Shown: positions 12,164 through 24,105 of the stretch, in pieces
Layout of the letters: each line of letters starts with the position of its first letter
Numbering within the stretch: the first letter of the stretch is position 1
From: Atherinomorus stipes
Lineage: Eukaryota; Chordata; Actinopteri; Atheriniformes; Atherinidae
Length of the DNA: 64,000 bases
Assembly: GCA_023101725.1 (NCBI GenBank)
Contig: JALJCO010003034.1
Coordinates: forward strand, 35,446-99,445
Direction: 5' to 3'
The notes under the pieces: model-generated
Seen by the model: the letters and a program-made list of their open reading frames with translations, nothing else
Databases searched by the model: none
Told to the model about the DNA's origin: nothing
Program-made: the position numbers and the translations under genes

Positions 12164-13770
12164 TGGGGAGCCAGAGTTACGCCCACCTACTTCCAGCCCA
12201 TAGGACCTTAGAAATGGAAATATGACTGGGAGTCAATGGGGAGAAAATAATGATCTTCTGGTTCCAGCTGTTCTCTGTCCTGGATTCCTGATATGTTGGT
12301 GGTGGATTTAAATGAAAAAAACATTTTCTGCAAAGAAAAAATAAAATACTGCGAAAATTTTAGATTATTTCAGGTTTTGCTTGGAGCTGCTTTGTGGACT
12401 ACAGCTCTAGGTGTGGGAAATATGCGTCACCAGCTGCCCAAGGTACGCTAGCATGATGATTTTACTCCAGCACATCACAGGTTTTTTTCCAAATACAAGA
12501 AAAGAGCATGGACAGAGCTGAAAACCATTATAAGTCAGGATATTTCTAGTTTTTCCATATAAATATAAATAAATAATCTAAAAATCTTTGCAGTATTTTA
12601 TTTTTTCTTTGCACTAGAAATTATTCAAATCCACAAACAATTTCTGGAATCCAGGACAGGAATCGACTGGGACCAGAAGATAATTACTTGCACCTCATTG
12701 GTGCTTTCAGACTGTAGGAACCTTTTGGAGTTCCTAGAACCTTTTCAGGAACCGGGCCATTTTTTTGCGCATTCGGACATGTAGGAACTAGGGACCTCTG
12801 ACCTCAGTTCCTTGAACCTTTTTAGCTCCTACTCAGAGGCAGGGTCTGTCAGGGTTCCATAGGAACTGAAATACGTAGACGTTTGGTGATTGGAACTGGC
12901 AAGCCCCGCCCCTTGCGTGATCTTCGCTTCTTCGCCTCGCCATATTTAAAAAGTCTCACAGCTGTTTACCTGTTTACCGAGATCATAATAACAACAAGAA
13001 CTATTACAATAGAAGTGCACCAATTCATTATTAAATCCATCACAATGGTGCACGTCCCAAATCCAAAACTATTTTCAAATGTCCAAAAGCAATTATTTAC
13101 ATACTAATTTAATGACCCAAATACAGCTGCAAAGTGTGGCAGTAGAATCTGCGGCTGCCGCCCGGATACCAAAGTGTCCGGGTGCAGTTCAACAAAAGGT
13201 TAAAAATGGAAAAGGAGGGAAAGCTGGTAAGTTAGCTTTTATAATAGCTTTGAATAAAAGAGATGGAAAAGCCAAATAAAGTTGCAAATTGTGTCAGTAC
13301 AACCTTTAGCAGACGAACGCCGGTCCGTCCACTAAAGTGTCCGGGGGTACTTCAACAAAAGGTAAACAAGATGTTAGTAGGGCAGCTTTCTAACAGGGGG
13401 GCTGTTCTGTTACATGATACAAATGACCGTGATGATGGAAAGCTGGTAAGTTAGAAACTTAAATAAAAAAAAGTTTAAAAACTTTGAATAAAAGAGATGA
13501 GAAACCTCAGTTTTGTATCAGATCTGCTGGGCCATAAATTTGTCACTGTCGCAGACGATTGCGCCAAACATGGTCCCTATCAAGGTCCTCCCTCATGTGT
13601 GAATGCAAACTGGTGGGGAGGGGAAGTTCTTTAAACTCCAGACAGGGAGTTATAGGAACAGTGTTCCTAGAACCCTCTCTGTCCGAATGCGCCTATAGAC
13701 TACCACTCGTATTTTTCTATTTCTAAGGTCCCATGGGGCTCACCAGAAGGGGCGTGACTCCAACTCCCCA
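12164..13770. mobile_element. TA-flanked foldback MITE, itself interrupted
   Basis: The ends are TGGGGAGCCAGAGTTACGCC and the inverse of TGGGGAGTTGGAGTCACGCC, with TA on both sides (12162-12163, 13771-13772). Both arms share GGACCTTAGAAAT. More matching inverted arms lie at 12310-12372 and 12566-12625 and include AAAGAAAAAATAAAATACTG. Without the later insertion at 12700-13693 the element would be a foldback of about 615 bp. The TA flanks suggest Tc1/mariner mobilisation. Confidence 0.75.
12700..13693. mobile_element. Terminal-repeat element nested in the foldback
   Basis: The left end GGTGCTTTCAGACTGTAGGA pairs with the inverse right end GGCGCATTCGGACAGAGAGG. The interior holds an imperfect direct duplication (about 13110-13265 and 13265-13500), each copy with AAAGTGTCCGGG and TTCAACAAAAGGT. 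The ends recall PIF/Harbinger-type MITEs, but no clear target duplication was found. There is no transposase. Confidence 0.6.
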
Positions 13771-14083
13771 TACTGGATGAGCAGGTTGATCCATCTCCCG
13801 TGATGGCATGGCATCAGGATTCATGGGGCTTAGATTGTGAGAGACTGGTTCAGGGAACATGAGACGACATTTTCACACATGGATTGGCCTCCACACAGTC
13901 CAGACCTGAACCCATTGAGAATCTTTGTGCAGTGGTTGGAGTCTCCATCATCAATTCAAGATCTTGTAGAAAAAATTATGCAACACTGGATGGAAATATT
14001 TCTAGTGACATTGCAGAAGCTTATTGAAACATGACACAGAGACTGGAATCGAAGCTAAAGGTGGTCCAAAGAAACATTGGACC

Positions 14084-14180
14084 AGGGGTGCCCAAGTCCA
14101 GCTACTATCCTGCACATATTGGTTGCATCCCTTCTGCAACACACCTGTATCTAATGAATGGCTCGTTACCAGCCTCTGCA
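14084..14180 (+). mobile_element. Fragment of the CAGGGGT...hAT MITE family
   Basis: CAGGGGTGCCCAAGTCCAGC, then ATCCTGCACA and CAACACACCTGTATCTAATG, matches the left half of the MITE class seen at 9213. The right end is missing. Confidence 0.5.
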
Positions 14181-14258
14181 GAGCTGAATGACGTGCATGA
14201 GGGGATTAACCAGGAGTGTTGGGTAGCATACGCTCAAAACTTTAGCACCGCTGTATTA

Positions 14259-15019
14259 TAGGCATGTAACGATATAAAAATTTCATGTCACGGTTATTGT
14301 GACCAAAATTATCAAGATTATCGATATTATGGCGAAATTGGTGAAATCTGCTCAAAATGTTCAAAACGTTCTTATACACACACTAAAATCTTTTCACCAA
14401 GTTTCAATGAAAATAAAAAAGAACTAACAAGCACAATGGACTTTCTGTTGGTATAACATGTAAACATCAATCATATAAATGTGCATTAAAGATGCATCTT
14501 ATGCCCATAAGAGGGTTCCTCGCTTTATGCAATATTGTAGATAAGAACCATGAATACTTTTCTTCACATTCAGAGCTCAAGGTTTGATCTATAACTGCTC
14601 CAGAAAGGAAACTTTAACTGTCTCATCACGTTAGTAGAAATCCAACGTTCATATCACAGCAGCACTACCATATTAAATGTGGCAGAAACATTAAAATAAT
14701 ACCATACATAAATAAATCAATAAAAAAGTTTCCTCCTAGCATCCTTAAAAAATCCAGAATACATCCAGACTTTGGACTTTGTCCTTTTTCAATGGAAAAA
14801 AATCTCTAAAGCTTCCATGCAGTGACTTCTTCCATGTTTTCAGAGGTCAAACATGCAAACTGTGTCTGAGGGACGGCTGCTGCTTTTCCTTGCTTTGAGC
14901 AGCATCACTGAGTTTCTAAGAGTACGATAATCAACAATAAATACAATCTGAAATGGTAATACTAATTGTCAGGGAATTATATCCTAATTTATCTTTTATC
15001 GATTATTGTTACAACCCTA
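14259..15019. mobile_element. hAT non-autonomous element
   Basis: The left end TAGGCATGTAACGATATAAA and the inverse right end TAGGGTTGTAACAATAATCG pair. A perfect 8-bp duplication, CTGTATTA, flanks it (14251-14258 and 15020-15027). The interior is AT-rich and has no coding capacity. Confidence 0.93.
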
Positions 15020-15027
15020 CTGTATTA

Positions 15028-17144
15028 CAGCGTGTGACTTTTTTTTTTCTTGTGGCGACTTTTTGGTAAGACAGTGAATATTTTTTTAAATAAGACCAGG
15101 GACCCTTCACTCCCCCGGCCCCCTGGGCTTGAGCTCGCTAAAACTAATCAAAAATCTGCCCATGAACAGAACTGATGTGCAGGATCAGCTGAATAACCAC
15201 ATCCTTGGTTATTCACTGATTTAACTCTCAATATAATTTGAACGGGTGAATAATAGAAAGATGAATTCATGGTAAAGTTTTCAGAACAGAGAATTTTACA
15301 GTCCAAAACGTGGTCTCAAAGTCTCATTTTCACACGGTGTCATCTGGATGCTGGACTCATCGATGGAGCTCGGCTTTAATTGACCAATTAAAGTATTTTT
15401 TTTATTTTTTTTTAATCTGGACCTTATTTCTAGGAGTGTATACGTGCATTTACTCACTGGTAAAGTTTCTGCATCACTTTGAGTCCTTCGGAAGATATTA
15501 CGTTGAGTCGCCCTTCGGTGTTTCTTTGAGTTTTCAACGTAAACCTCCTTTTTATTTCCCTCTCAGCTGTAAACCAAAGATGCTCCAAGAACTCAACAAT
15601 TCAAACTCGTGTGATGCCGTTGCCTTTCTTTCCCAGGACGCTGCCCTGCGCCGTCATCAACATGGACTGAACTGCATGTGAATCGTTGCTTTACTAGCCC
15701 TGCTAACATCTCTAAACTCCAGCACAGACAGAGGGCAAGGTCACCGCCCTGGCCTGGTGGTTATGGTCAGATGGAATGTGAACTCCGGGGGAGACAAAAG
15801 GGGGGAAGTTATAATGAGGCATCCCCCCTCTGTTGGTTGTTTGTTTGGACAGACCGGCTGTCTCACAGCACAAGCTGTGGATGGAATACTAATGGATATG
15901 ACTAATGATTCTCTCTCCATCTCTCCAGACTCCCTCCTACTCACATCTCTCTTACCCCCTCCCCCCCCCACACTCTCCGTTTGCCTCCATGTGCATGAAA
16001 CTTTTAACTCTCCAGTAAAAGACTGAAAATGAGCAACTCAGCTGCAGCTAACAGGGACAGATGCGACATGTGCGCACATTTTAGGTTATTTAGGCAGTCA
16101 ACAACACCCTGATCCTGGTTTCTAATCACTCATTGGTGGGTGGACATAAAGCCATACTTGCTGTTTGCAACCATAAAGTGGGACTATCTAATCCTCTCTG
16201 CATCCATCATAGGTGTTTATCCAGAATGTGCTGCCCTGCAGGAGCAGGAAGACATCCCAGAGCTGTAGCAACTCTCCAATTGGCCTGATTAAATCCTACT
16301 GAGATTTAACCAAGGATTAGATACCCCCCTTTAGCACATGGAGGCTGTATTAACTGTTTCAAATTATTTTTGTATTAACTTTGGAAGATTTGTCCCTTGA
16401 AGTAACCGTTGTCTGACCTAATTTTAAAAAGCTGCGGGAGGAAAAAGGCACAGATCTCTTTTTTTAAACCATGTATTTCATTGATTCTATCTTTTTCATG
16501 CGATTGCAGCACCTGAAACACGGCTTCACAATAAAAGATGCAAACCTTAGAATTAGAAATGTTTCTCTTCTCTGTGAAGCATTATCTGTCCAACTAATGG
16601 TGGAACAAAGACACTTAATGCAGACTGTGGTGGGCAACACATCACAACAATGCATGCATGTAAGACTGAATTATCTACACCAGCATCAGATGATTTTTTT
16701 TTCCTTCCTTTTATAACCTGCACTCTTTGTTCATGTCATAAAAGAATCTAATTCTACCTCAGAAATGATTATAATATTAGTAAAAACCTTTGTGGTGGGG
16801 TCGGATTCACTCCCAGCTCAGAAGCAGTCAAAACGCGGTTCTAATACAATGAGATTGCATTGATTGAGCCGATAGATTACAGCATTTAGGTGGAGCTTTA
16901 GGAGCATATTGGCTGCATGTTATTTAATAGCCCCTTCAGGGTTTACTTCTGAGCCATTTAGCAAGGTTCTGCATTGGGGGAGAAAATCTTACAAGTCAAT
17001 AATGTGGCTCTTTTTGTGCTGCATTTTCAACAGGAGATAAATTCACTCAGGAAAGATCAAATGTACAACATCAGAATTACATTTATGATGAACTCGGACA
17101 TAACCCAACGTCCAGATGCTTCCAATAAGCTCATCATGGTGCGG
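15028..17144. other. Intergenic with one repeat copy
   Basis: 15385 to about 15530 is a second copy of the CTGGACCTTATTTCTAGGAG repeat family (others near 10629 and 52735-52850). The 123-codon frame at 15310-15681 runs through it and is not a credible gene. Nothing else was recognised. Confidence 0.45.
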
Positions 17145-17148
17145 TTAA

Positions 17149-18290
17149 AGGGGCTCTATGATGCTATTTGGACTTTTCTGAGTTTTTTACGGTGTTAGCG
17201 CTGAATATTAAACAGACAAGTGACCAGCACCTTTTTTTAAAAAATATATATATAAATGCATGTTTGAGTTTTCCAGCGTGACTGTGTATTTAGATTCCAT
17301 GTCGTTTAAAACATGCTTGTTTTATAGAATTATTTTTACTTTGCTTTAGGTGACGGGTAGGGCTTTGACTCTTGCTCAGAAATCCAGTACGAAGTTTGTT
17401 TGTTTTTTCAGTTCCAATATATTCAAACATTATTTAATAATAATTTAATCATTAAATTTGTATTGGCATCAACTTAGAGTTGTACATGTTGTGGCCACCA
17501 GAGGGCAGTGTAGCTCTATCAACGTCAATGTACTACGTGCACGAAACGCTTTTCAGTTAAAATTGTTATTAATGAGCAAACAACATAATTCAGTGTTAAA
17601 GTGAAGATGTAAAGAGCAGAATATAACAGAAGATGCTGTTACGACAGTTAATGATCTATCGGTCGCGATTCTCAACTTCACCAGATGGGAGAGATCCCTG
17701 ACGATCACTTCCAGTTCAGAACTGACACATTACTTATAGACAAAACGGCATTTTACCCTTTTGTTTTTAGACCTGCTGCACATCATTGTGGACGATGTCT
17801 ACCGGATTTATCAGAAACACGCAGCGACGTCTGCCAGCGAGCGGGTGAAGCGATTTAAGCTGTATAACCAACTTTATTCACGGTGTTTAGCTAACAGTGG
17901 TAGCTTGGGGCAGCATCATTAGAAGACGGTGACACAAATAGATTAATGTGTTTGTCTGATTAAGACACCGTGTGGTAAGAACGAATATTAAGCTCACAAT
18001 TTTAACTCAGAAATCTATTTGTACTGTTCTTTGAAGTAAATCATTGCTACTTATATTATTTTCTTAGGTTAGCACTAGCTGGATTTGCTAATAAGCCACT
18101 AAGCCACTACTTATCTTTCTCATTTTCCAACAACACGAGCACGAACTGCTTCTCCAGTTTCCATCTTCTCTGGTCCAGCTGTACGTTCCCAAACACAGTC
18201 TCCTCTCATCAAGAGAACAGTTGTTATAATGAAATAAAACCAGAACAGCACAGACACGTCAGTGACACGAGGGGGCTGCCCTCCTCAAAC
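17149..18290. repeat. TTAA-ended repeat, right end not located
   Basis: TTAA at 17145-17148 is followed by AGGGGCTCTATGATGCTATT. A reverse-oriented end of the same family (AGGGGTCGTATTATGAAAAA, with GTGAGTTTTAACCATGTTAG) stops at the TTAA at 47298-47301. The extent to the right is a guess. Confidence 0.4.
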
Positions 18291-18470
18291 ACCAGGGGCC
18301 TCATTTATAAGCTTGCTTACGCACAAAACAGGGCCTGAAAGTGGCGTGAGTGATTTTCCACGCAAAGTTTCAGATTTATAAAAACAAACCTGACGGGAAA
18401 ATGTTCACACCTGTTCGCAAACTCTGAGCCTTGCACACGAACATTTTGGAGACGGGAAACTGACGGCACC
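18291..18470 (+). repeat. Fish repeat fragment (GGGGCCTCATTTATAAGC)
   Basis: The stretch begins CAGGGGCCTCATTTATAAGC and continues with TTACGCACAAAACAGGGCC, the opening of a repeat I recall as common in fish. The matching inverted end was not found. Confidence 0.4.
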
Positions 18471-19633
18471 GCTGGTAAGATGATGAGCTGAAGCCACGAT
18501 CGTGCATTTAACCATCATATCAGACTGGAGACCATCGTAAACCCCCGTCTGGTCCTGGATTGAGCTGTACGATCCATAAGCCTCATTTCAGAGAGCTACA
18601 GTACAGCTTCAGTTACAGCGATGACAGTTATTGGTAGGTTACCTGTAACAAGGTGTGGAGGCTGATTATAATTACTGAGTAAACTGTGACACTCGTGCGT
18701 AATGCTTCACAGTGGATGCGCTGCACTGCTGGAAGATCATGGAAAGAAGAGGATAAAGATGGAGAGAGTTTTTAGAAACCACGAATATTCCTTGGGCCAT
18801 GATTACTGACTGATGCCGATAGATTCCCCTGAGCAACCTTCCCGAACTGGGGATTCTTAGATCATTTCAGAAGGTCGCCAGACGATTGTAATCGCTGTAA
18901 ACTAAACACATTTAGAATTTTTAGGTTTGTTAAAACAAATCTGCCAATGCAGGGAGATTAATCTGTAGGAATATAAACATATTCATTTTATAAGAAATAA
19001 ATTATAGCCTAACTTATAATAAAAATTGCAATTTAGCAATGTCTTGCAAAACCCCTGCTCATATCTTATGTTAGATAGATGCTATATTGTAAAAAAAAAA
19101 AAAAAACACAGTATTACAAACATTGAATTTTCCTTCTGGGATTAATAAAGTATTTTTCATTTAATTTATAATCCGCCAACCCCAAAGGAATTGATCTGGG
19201 AAATTAACACATTCATTTCTTCATTTTTACATAAATAACTAAGTTATTTCTAATAACATAAAAAAATCTGAATTTGTCATTATCTCAGCGAGAGAAGCTG
19301 ATCTTGGGCATGTAGGTGTTTTGTCACAACAGTGAACCAAATCCACCAGAAAACATTGATCCTTCTTAGTTATGAAACTTAAGATAGTTTTCAAGCCCTA
19401 CATGTAGAATTTTTATCATTGGGTGTCCAGAAACAAAGCTATTAAAGCTGCTATTATAAAAATCAGAATTTTGCCCTAATCTGATAAGAAAAGCTGATTT
19501 TTCCACAGCTGTTAACACTATCCACCAGCACCCACTTTATCCTCCTTATTTATGAAGCCTCTGACAGTTTCCAGCCTCTCATGAAGAAGATGGACACAGG
19601 ATGATCTGTTACTGTAGATATGTTGCACAATGA
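18471..19633. other. Intergenic; LINE-tail-like patch
   Basis: Around 19124-19160, CCTTCTGGGATTAATAAAGT follows an A run. This wording is typical of the 3-prime tails of fish LINEs. The rest is unassigned. Confidence 0.35.
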
Positions 19634-19722
19634 ACCACGCAGTCGTCGTCAGGGGGGTCACGAACACCAAGGTCTGTCATTTTGGGGGGGTCGTGGCTCA
19701 AAAAGTTTGAAGACCACTGATG
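19634..19722 (-). mobile_element. hAT terminal fragment
   Basis: Read on the minus strand the piece begins CAGTGGTCTTCAAACTTTTT and is followed by GAGCCACGACCCCCCC, the form of a hAT terminus. The partner end is not evident. The minus ORF over it is not a gene. Confidence 0.45.
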
Positions 19723-20021
19723 TAAAGCTTATACAGACACAGATACCGCCCCACACAACCCCCTGCTTGGCCACATACAAGGTTTCTTGTGAAGTGTGAA
19801 ATGTCCTGAACTTGTATGAACTTTGTTTTGTTCTTTCCACCTCAAGGAAACGCATTTCTCCATTCTTGTACAGTTTAATTGGAGAAAAGGGGGCAAAATA
19901 AGAAGTGATTGAAATCACATGATGTAGTGGCATGGAGGAAGGAGTCAGACACAGGACTGAGAGGCAGATAAATGGAAGCACTATTCATTTAAAGAGGAGG
20001 TGTCATGTACTTCTCAGGCAT

Positions 20022-20440
20022 TAGGGCTGCACGATTCTGGTAAAAATGTGAATCGTGATTTTTTGCTTAAAATTAAGATCACGATTCTCTGAAACGATTT
20101 TTTTCCCCAAAAGTATTTATTGCACAAATAAACTTTAACAAAACAAACAAAACAACCTACTCAAAAGGTAATTCAAAATAAAGCATGTGTTTGCACAAGA
20201 GCTTCGTTGGAGCATTTCTTTGGCAGATGCATAGTTGTAATTCTTTAACATTGGTTAGGGGGTGGGGAAGCAACGGCAGTGTTGCATTTGAGGGGCGCTT
20301 GAAAAATCTGGGAAAAATGGAAACTTATTTGTGATAAGCTCATGATTAAAAATGTTTCAGAATTGTTGTGGGTAGAATTGAGATTGCATGTATGTGTGAA
20401 TTGAGATCACGATCTTTTAACGATTAATTGTGCAGCCCTA
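20022..20440. mobile_element. hAT MITE (TAGGGCTGCACGATT)
   Basis: The ends are TAGGGCTGCACGATTCTGG and the inverse of TAGGGCTGCACAATTAATCG. A perfect 8-bp duplication, TCAGGCAT, lies at 20014-20021 and 20441-20448. The interior repeats CGTGATTTTT and ATCACGAT motifs and has no coding frame. Confidence 0.95.
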
Positions 20441-20707
20441 TCAGGCATATAATTGTCTTTTATGGCATAATCAAATAACTGTTACCTTCAGTAGTTCTGA
20501 AAAAAACAGTGTACATGAAAAACAAGCTAAAAGAAATGTGACATCACTCCATGTCTGTATCTGATGCCTTAAAAATTCACAGCTGTCCCTTTAAGAAATC
20601 TCCTGCTGTTTTTGACACGCCCACTCCACTCATCACAACAATCTCGTGTTCTGGTGGGGTGGGGCTTGGCTAGGGGGGGAGCTTTGTGGTATTGGAGGGA
20701 AAAGGGT

Positions 20708-20927
20708 CTATCTGCGGCTCGCAAGTCAGGGGCGTGTCGTAGAGTGGGCGTGTCGTAGAGTGACGTTACTCAACGACACGCCCACCAGGCCAATGAGAGC
20801 ACGGTAAAATCTAGCACTACCCCTGACCCTTCCCCTAAACCTAACCAGACCCACCCACTATGTGACACGCCCACTATAGGACACGCCCACTATAGGACAC
20901 GCCCACTGGGTTGCAAGCTGCAGATAG
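20708..20927. mobile_element. Small foldback with GGGCGTGTC repeats
   Basis: The left arm CTATCTGCGGCTCGCAAGTC pairs with the inverse right arm CTATCTGCAGCTTGCAACCC. Each arm carries tandem 16-bp units of the form GGGCGTGTCCTATAGT (GTCGTAGAGT in the left arm). It is flanked by unique sequence. The superfamily is unknown. Confidence 0.75.
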
Positions 20928-23143
20928 ATACACTTGATTGGAGGTGCTATATGATACCAGCCGATTTGGCAGCCATGTTGGTTTCCAAAGGAGATTCAGG
21001 GATTTCTAAAATATGCATGAATGAGTTAAGTAACCCCCGGGGCATGTTTTATGATGAGGGAATGGCATGATGACATAATTAAAAGCTCATAACAGTAAAT
21101 TTAGCATGTTACTCCCCCAAATTAATAAGAAACTAAACTAGTGAAAACACAATGGACCAAAATCAAGGCCACAAACAGCAACAAACCCAGCCATGAAAAA
21201 CAAGAAGCAAAGGAGACGATATACTGAGGGACTAATGACATCTGAGGGTGTAGCAGGGTAAACTGATCCTGCGTATGACCTACGCATACTGACATCAGAA
21301 ACTGAAGATATGGCATGAGTAGAATTCTGTAATTGCAAGACATCAGATATCACCGGTTTTCAGACTCCAGATATGTCCAACAGCCATATGTGCAGAATCC
21401 TGACTCCATATGACTGGTATAGGGACTCCAGAAATCAACAGATATATGAGCAGTATCCTCAAGTATCCAGACAACACATATCACTAGTGTTGTGATACTC
21501 TCCGGATATGGTCTTGGCTGGTGTCCCATATCTGGAGCAAATCTGACTACAGATTCTGCCTGTGGAAAAGTGGTCCCATGGCTGGAGTTGACATGCTCCG
21601 GATATAAAATCAGAAAATGTCATGTTTGGAGAGTATCCACAATAGATATGACCCACCATGAGGCATATTTGGGGGTACCCTAACAAAGATACATTTATAT
21701 CCGGAATCCTCGGGGTGGGGTGGGGGTGGGGGGGGTTGAGCAGTTGGAAGTAAATACATCGCAATTCACATGGGGGGATAAACTTTACTAAGTCAAAAAC
21801 AAAGTCAAGTAGATCAATAAATGTAGAAAGTAAAGATCCAAGACTAACCCCACAGGCCATGGTCATTTCTGGGTACGAACCAAAGTAAACCAATTTTGGT
21901 CTCCAATCCCAGTTTGATGAGAGGAAAAAGAAATCCCACAACTTTCTGCTCAAAGTTGACACTTCTTCAACTCGTCATGTTGTCCATTGTTCAAAAGACA
22001 AATACTTTTGTGAGCAGCAATTTTCTCCCAGCACCTAACATTGCCCCTGCAAATAAATCACAGCTCTGACACCAGTGACACCTTTGTGCGTGTCACAGAT
22101 ATGACTGTTTCACAGCTTCGAATGGGAACTGGGAAGAGTGATTTATTGTTTGTGGATATAAAGTTGTACAAGTACCTTTTAATGTGCACTACATGAAAAT
22201 ACAGTCCAATGCACCTAATTAAGCCTTGCATCCCAGATGAAGGCTTACTTTCTCTGTAGGTATGGAGCTCCGCATCCAGCAGTGACACCCGTGCCCTCTT
22301 TTCTTTCAGTCACTTATTGGAAGGCCTGGGGAGAGTTTGTCTCGTGTGTGTTTGTGTCTGTGAGTGTATATAGGTGGCTGCCGAACGAGCCACTAATGAG
22401 CCAACTCATTACAGTGGAAAGAAGACATTTACTGGGGAAGAAAGTGGCCCTAGGCTTATCCTGGGACCAACCTGGAAGTAGGGGGGTAGCCTGGTTCGGC
22501 TGGTGAAGGTTGATTACATGTGTACAGCAGAATGCGCTCATGTGCATTCAATATGGCAGATAGAACCAGTAAAGAGAAAGACAGAGTCATTGAAACTTCA
22601 TGGATGATTCGATCGTTCATCAGCGAGAGCCAGCTGGGATTTGTCCCCATACACCTAATGGCCAATAAAACAACGGTCGAGGGCCTCGGGTTATCACTAG
22701 CTCTCCAAGGATTAAGCAGCCTGTGAAGTCAAATCAGTACGGAAGGTGCAAAAAGTAGAAAGTCAATGCAGATAAGAGAGGAAGAAATAAGAAACCAGCC
22801 ACTGAAGGATTCACAACATGCCCCCAACACCGGAGCACAAACACAAACCCTCATTGAATGCCACCACAAAAGGCATTAGCTCTTTCAATGGACACCAGCA
22901 ACACTCAACATTAGAAGCTTTGCAGACAGCTTCGTCTCACCCTTGTGATGTAACGGCTTCTCGCTTGATGTCTCAGTTCTCAGTGAGAACATCCGTTTTT
23001 CCACATGCGATTACCAAACCAAACCTTAACCTAACAGCCACAGGAGATACTCCTGCAGTCATTAATCAAAGCTGAAACTGCGGGATGGGTTTCTGTGAGA
23101 GGCTAAAAATGTGATAGAACATTTATGCATGATGAGCGTCTTC
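20928..23143. other. No gene recognised
   Basis: 21340-21700 is unusually rich in ATATC/GATAT, CATATG and CCGGATAT words. This may be a decayed tandem repeat and gives rise to the 167-codon minus-strand frame there. The other frames show no motifs. Confidence 0.35.
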
Positions 23144-23212
23144 TTAAAGACACACAACGTAACTTGTAGCAGTTTTCTCAGTGACTCCCTCTATCAACAG
23201 CTAAACTAGCAT

Positions 23213-23356
23213 CCATCTTCATCGTACCTGTACTGTGATTCCCTCCAGCCAGTAAAGGACAGTCTTATCTTGACTCTTGTTCTGTCCCTTCCTCTCTTTC
23301 TTTTCCTCTCTTCCTCTGGTAATGTTTCCTTGCGTTTCTTTGCTGAATCCGACATG
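23213..23356 (-). pseudogene. Transposase exon-1-like remnant
   Basis: The frame opens with Met and a Lys/Arg/Glu-rich stretch (KKRKETLPEEERKRKRGRDR), then RTRVKIRLSFTGWRESQYR. The matching part of the full transposase at 62.3 kb reads KTRVNIGYAFESWREL. A possible donor, CAG|GTACG, follows the Tyr-Arg position. No downstream exon is seen, so it is probably carried in a deletion-derived non-autonomous element. Confidence 0.45.
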
Positions 23357-23634
23357 ATGCGTTCAAAACACCCGCTGTGTTGATACATGGTTCATATCCA
23401 TTTGCTAGCACATGACGCGGTGCAAAACCAATAATCAGCAACAACGTCACGGCCACATCCGGGATACAAAAGTTACAAAGTGCAGTTTCCGAGCCTCGGG
23501 ACGCCATTGGGCAGTGACGGCTCTAAATTGTGCACAATGAATGTTGTTATGCCATCAAAACGAGCCTGAAATGCAGATTTTTAAGTTCTAAAAGTTATGT
23601 TGTGGGTATTTAAAGGTGCATTGCGCAAGTTTAA

Positions 23635-24105
23635 AGGGACTTGAGGCAGGAATTTTTAAAAAACCAAACATGCATGTCCCTTTTTTTCATACTAATGGGT
23701 GATGAAGCGCTAAATACCAAAAATAACGTTTCCACCCATGTTTCTCTCCGTTGCCTTGAACAGGCTGTGTGCTGCAAAATGCGCTGCAATTCGGTGTCCG
23801 CATTTCCCGCGCTGCCCTGCGGACATGACGTCAAATGACGCTACATCTGCAGTTTTGATGCAGGAAAAAGACGGTCGTGTTAAATTCAAACACTGTAAGC
23901 GATAGTTATGGATTATTCTGCCGTCAGCAAACGATCCAGATCAACTGAAAGACACTAAAAAGTGTAACTACGGAGAAAAATGTGAGTAAACAACATTATA
24001 GCTTCAGTTTGTGCTCCCGTGACGGCTTGGCTCATGGCTGCAGTTACCTGAAGCGCCAGTCGCGGCAGTCGCGAGTTTCGTTTCTTATTCTTGCCTCAAG
24101 TCCCT
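23635..24105. mobile_element. TTAA-flanked MITE (AGGGACTTGAGGCAGGAAT)
   Basis: The ends AGGGACTTGAGGCAGGAAT and the inverse of AGGGACTTGAGGCAAGAAT match at 18 of 19 bases. TTAA flanks both (23631-23634, 24106-24109). The element is 471 bp, without a gene, and inserted in the larger candidate element. Confidence 0.92.

Larger units (their letters stand above)
11390..14080 (+). pseudogene. Dead Tc1/mariner transposon, split by an insertion
   Basis: The left part (11390-12161) has an ageing Tc1-like body with many stops and frameshifts. The right part resumes at 13773 and encodes, at 13879-14030, WPPHSPDLNPLR followed by a helix-like stretch. That segment is the conserved neighbourhood of the second catalytic Asp (DLNP) in Tc1/mariner transposases. 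The two halves are separated by about 1.6 kb of other elements. Frame disruption and the insertion make it inactive. Its outer ends are approximate. Confidence 0.75.

Noticed and set aside
21459..21962. 167-codon minus-strand frame
   Set aside because: It has no known domain, runs through a GATAT-rich low-complexity region and a G run, and lacks splice support.
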